Source of the DNA: Prorocentrum cordatum
Lineage: Eukaryota > Sar > Dinophyceae > Prorocentrales > Prorocentraceae
Assembly (NCBI GenBank): GCA_963575745.1
Contig: CAUYUJ010021683.1
Span: 30,001 to 71,330, forward strand
Length of the DNA: 41,330 nucleotides
Direction of reading: 5' to 3'
Position 1 is the first letter of the stretch. Each line of letters starts with the position of its first letter. A program made the translations under genes and the position numbers. The notes below the pieces were generated by a model. It had not been told where the DNA came from and made no database searches. It worked only from the letters and a program-made list of their open reading frames with translations. Shown in pieces: positions 39,360 to 41,330 of the stretch.

Positions 39360-39443
39360 GAAAAACGCATCCCGCCAGCGGGACGGCCACGCGTGAGACA
39401 AAACCCATTCACCTGCGACGAGAACGCGCTCGCGGGCGCGCAG
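39360..39443 (-). repeat. YR element split direct repeat A1 (truncated by gap)
   Basis: 83 of 84 bases match A2 at 30896-30979. The sequence is cut by Ns at 39444, so the 5' terminus of the element is not visible. Confidence 0.9.
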
Positions 39444-39543
39444 NNNNNNNNNNNNNNNNNNNNNNNNNNNNNNNNNNNNNNNNNNNNNNNNNNNNNNNNN
39501 NNNNNNNNNNNNNNNNNNNNNNNNNNNNNNNNNNNNNNNNNNN
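39444..39543. other. Assembly gap of 100 N
   Basis: Exactly 100 Ns, a conventional placeholder for a gap of unknown size. It lies inside the A1 repeat, a likely cause of the assembly break. Confidence 0.95.
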
Positions 39544-39645
39544 GGCGGGGGTGGGGGAGGAGAAGGAGGAGGTGGTGGAGGAGGGGGAGGAGGGAGGAGG
39601 AAGAGGAGGAGGAGGAGGAGGAGGACGAGGAGGCGGAGGAGATGG
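39544..39645. repeat. GGA polypurine tract
   Basis: GGAGGA purine run on plus right after the gap. Confidence 0.8.
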
Positions 39646-40607
39646 GCCCCTAGGTGGAGCAACCCAGTGGCCCCCGCTGGCGGGGTGCCGAAGCAAGCCC
39701 GAGGCCCCGGCGTCGGGGCACAGGTGGCGGCACGCCAGGGCGAGGCCGATGTCCTCTTGGGCGCGCGCGGGCGGGAGGGCGGGCGATGACGAGAACGCGG
39801 CGTAGCGGTGCGCAGCGTCTGAGCATTCTCTGCGTATCGCTGAACCGATCCCAATCCCCAGCGGCGTGGCCTGGGCCCCACTGGCAGATTTACCCCCCTG
39901 GATGGGGATACAGGTCGTTCTCTTCGGGTTTCGAGTGGTGTATCCCCAACGGGGAGGTGGTACTCTCGTGGGGGTCTCGAAGGAGATGGGGATAGGGATG
40001 GGGATCGCTTGAACAATACCGATTTTCTTAGGGTGGAGGGCTCAGGGTGAAATCCATATAGGCTTTTTCGCACCTCGAGAATCAATCCGTCTTGTGATCC
40101 ACCCTTTGCAGATTCAAAAGCCTCGAAAATCTATCGAAGCGGCATTTCAGATTGTGCGGCGAGGGGCAAGCTTTGGCCAGACACGGGAAGAGTGCAGCGC
40201 GCGATGCGTGCTGCAGTGTGCAGGGCAACGGGTGACCACTCGTCAGGCGATGCACTGCTGCCAACCGAAAGTGAATCGAAGATCCGAGGGAGGGCGGGCG
40301 AGGAAGAGAGGAGCCCCACCTGTCACTAGCGGAGAACATGTTTCTGATCGAGCTAGGCCGAACACATGCACAACCATATACATTCAAGGGCATGCAGACG
40401 TGGAGCTAGCGGAGGCTCAGCCTGAGCGAGCGCCACGTCGGAGAGCGACACCCGTGTGCGCAGCCGCTTCGTGGGCCCGATGGCCTCCGACGCCAGCGCG
40501 TTGAGGGGGGGGGGCATCTTCCACGTAACAAAGCTAACTTCTGGCGACGATTCGTGCGTGGGGCTGGTCGAAGACACGGCTACATTATGTACAATCTGGG
40601 TCGGGCG
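39646..40607. other. Unassigned sequence, no gene seen
   Basis: No recognisable protein or RNA. The region 39890-40010 contains GGGGATAGGGATGGGGATCG short repeats. A 136-residue plus frame (40094-40504) has no domain I can name and no coding signal beyond being open. Confidence 0.35.
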
Positions 40608-40610
40608 GCG

Positions 40611-40659
<49 letters not shown>

Positions 40660-40702
40660 GCATCAGCATCAGCATCAGCATCAGCATCAGCATCAGCATC
40701 AA

Positions 40703-40740
<38 letters not shown>

Positions 40741-41110
40741 GCATCAGCATCAGCATCAGCATCAGCATCATCAGCATCAGCATTATCCTCCTCCTCCTCA
40801 TCCTCATCCTCATCCTCATCTGCATCAGCATCAGCATCCTCATCCTCATCCTCATACTCGTCCTCCTCCTCCTCCTCCTCCTCCTCATCATCATCATCAG
40901 CATCATCATCAGCATCATCGGCATCGGCATCATCATCGTCATAATCCTCCTCCTCCTCCTCCTCATCATCATCATCCTCATCAGCATCCTGATCCTGATC
41001 CTGATCCTGATCCTCATCCTCCTCATCCTCATCCTCCTCCTCCTCCTCATCATCAGCATCATCATCATCAACATCAACATCATCATGATCAGCATCATCA
41101 TCATGATCAA

Positions 41111-41157
<47 letters not shown>

Positions 41158-41238
41158 GCATCATCATCATCATCATCATCAACATCATCATCCTCCTCCT
41201 CCTCATCATCATCATCATCCTCATCCTCATCCTCATAC
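40608..41238. repeat. Long (ATC)n array, copy 3, with AGC and CTC variant blocks
   Basis: About 630 bp of ATC triplets with blocks of CAGCAT, TCCTCA and CTCCTC variants, including four copies of CCTGAT (about 40988-41013). Poly-Asp/Glu, Met/Arg and Ile/Ser frames are artefacts. The last 90 bases of the window are mixed GC-rich DNA with no feature seen. Confidence 0.9.
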
Positions 41239-41330
41239 GGAGGCCTTCCGCGCGGAGCATCCGCAATCAAAACGCCCCGTAACTGCGGGGCCGCGGCCCA
41301 GATGCCCGGCCCGCGAGGCCGCGGATGCGT

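Larger units (their letters stand above)
30677..39443 (-). mobile_element. Tyrosine-recombinase retrotransposon (DIRS order, PAT/Ngaro-type repeats)
   Basis: Read on minus, the order is A1 repeat (39443-39360, cut by the gap), leader with two minisatellites, gag-like ORF, RT, RNase H, tyrosine recombinase, B1 (31235-31107), A2 (30979-30896) and B2 (30805-30677). Copies of A flank the body, and B1-A2-B2 cluster at the 3' end. These are the split direct repeats of PAT/Ngaro elements, which integrate as circles through recombinase and leave no target duplication. There is no LTR, no DDE integrase and no aspartic protease that I can see, which fits. The ORFs are split over several frames. The recombinase H-x-x-R box is visible but its tyrosine reads as His. 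Length is about 8.8 kb plus what the gap hides. Confidence 0.85.

Noticed and set aside
40094-40504. 136-residue plus ORF as a host gene
   Set aside because: Ordinary composition but no recognisable motif, no neighbouring exon, and it runs into the ATC array. Evidence is insufficient.

Overview
The window reads as nuclear DNA of a dinoflagellate. This is inferred from four things: GC-rich, gene-empty, heavily repetitive sequence; a Ty1/copia polyprotein of the type I associate with dinoflagellate genomes (an SPPCTLFS block between protease and integrase, HVDD reverse transcriptase box, ADGLTK at the RNase H end); degenerate TTTAGGG-like DNA; and long trinucleotide arrays. I found no convincing host gene, tRNA, rRNA or spliced-leader RNA. 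All recognisable protein-coding sequence belongs to two retroelements, both on the minus strand and both broken by frameshifts.

Layout. 1-5.2 kb: minisatellite, telomere-like DNA, an ATC array, one T-shaped foldback element, a TTAA-type MITE and a long GGA polypurine tract. 5197-15235: a complete-ended Ty1/copia element with 142-bp LTRs, a 5-bp target duplication, a primer-binding site, gag, protease, methyltransferase-like block, integrase, RT, RNase H and an extra 3' ORF. It is itself interrupted at 10155-12465 by a 2.3-kb insertion with terminal inverted repeats and a degenerate 7-bp duplication. 15.2-30.6 kb: no genes, but several families of short hairpin elements, tandem repeats of 93, 156 and about 91 bp, two GATCGAT-type arrays in opposite orientations and a second large ATC array. 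30677-39443: a tyrosine-recombinase (DIRS-order) retrotransposon with PAT/Ngaro-style split direct repeats (A1...B1-A2-B2), whose A1 end runs into a 100-N assembly gap. 39.5-41.3 kb: polypurine DNA, unassigned sequence and a third ATC array.

The most unusual structure is a family of at least six roughly 140-165 bp foldback elements. In the best copies a stem of about 50 bp carries two small side hairpins, each closed by the same GGA loop. The result is a T-shaped (three-way junction) fold that resembles parvoviral terminal hairpins in outline only. One copy appears to be split by a second MITE with one side hairpin present on both sides. The YR retroelement is the second highlight: RT, RNase H and recombinase are all recognisable, but the expected catalytic tyrosine reads as histidine, so this copy's recombinase is probably dead.

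All readings come from inspection by eye. Repeat boundaries are accurate to a few bases at best, and family assignments rest on motifs, not on searches.
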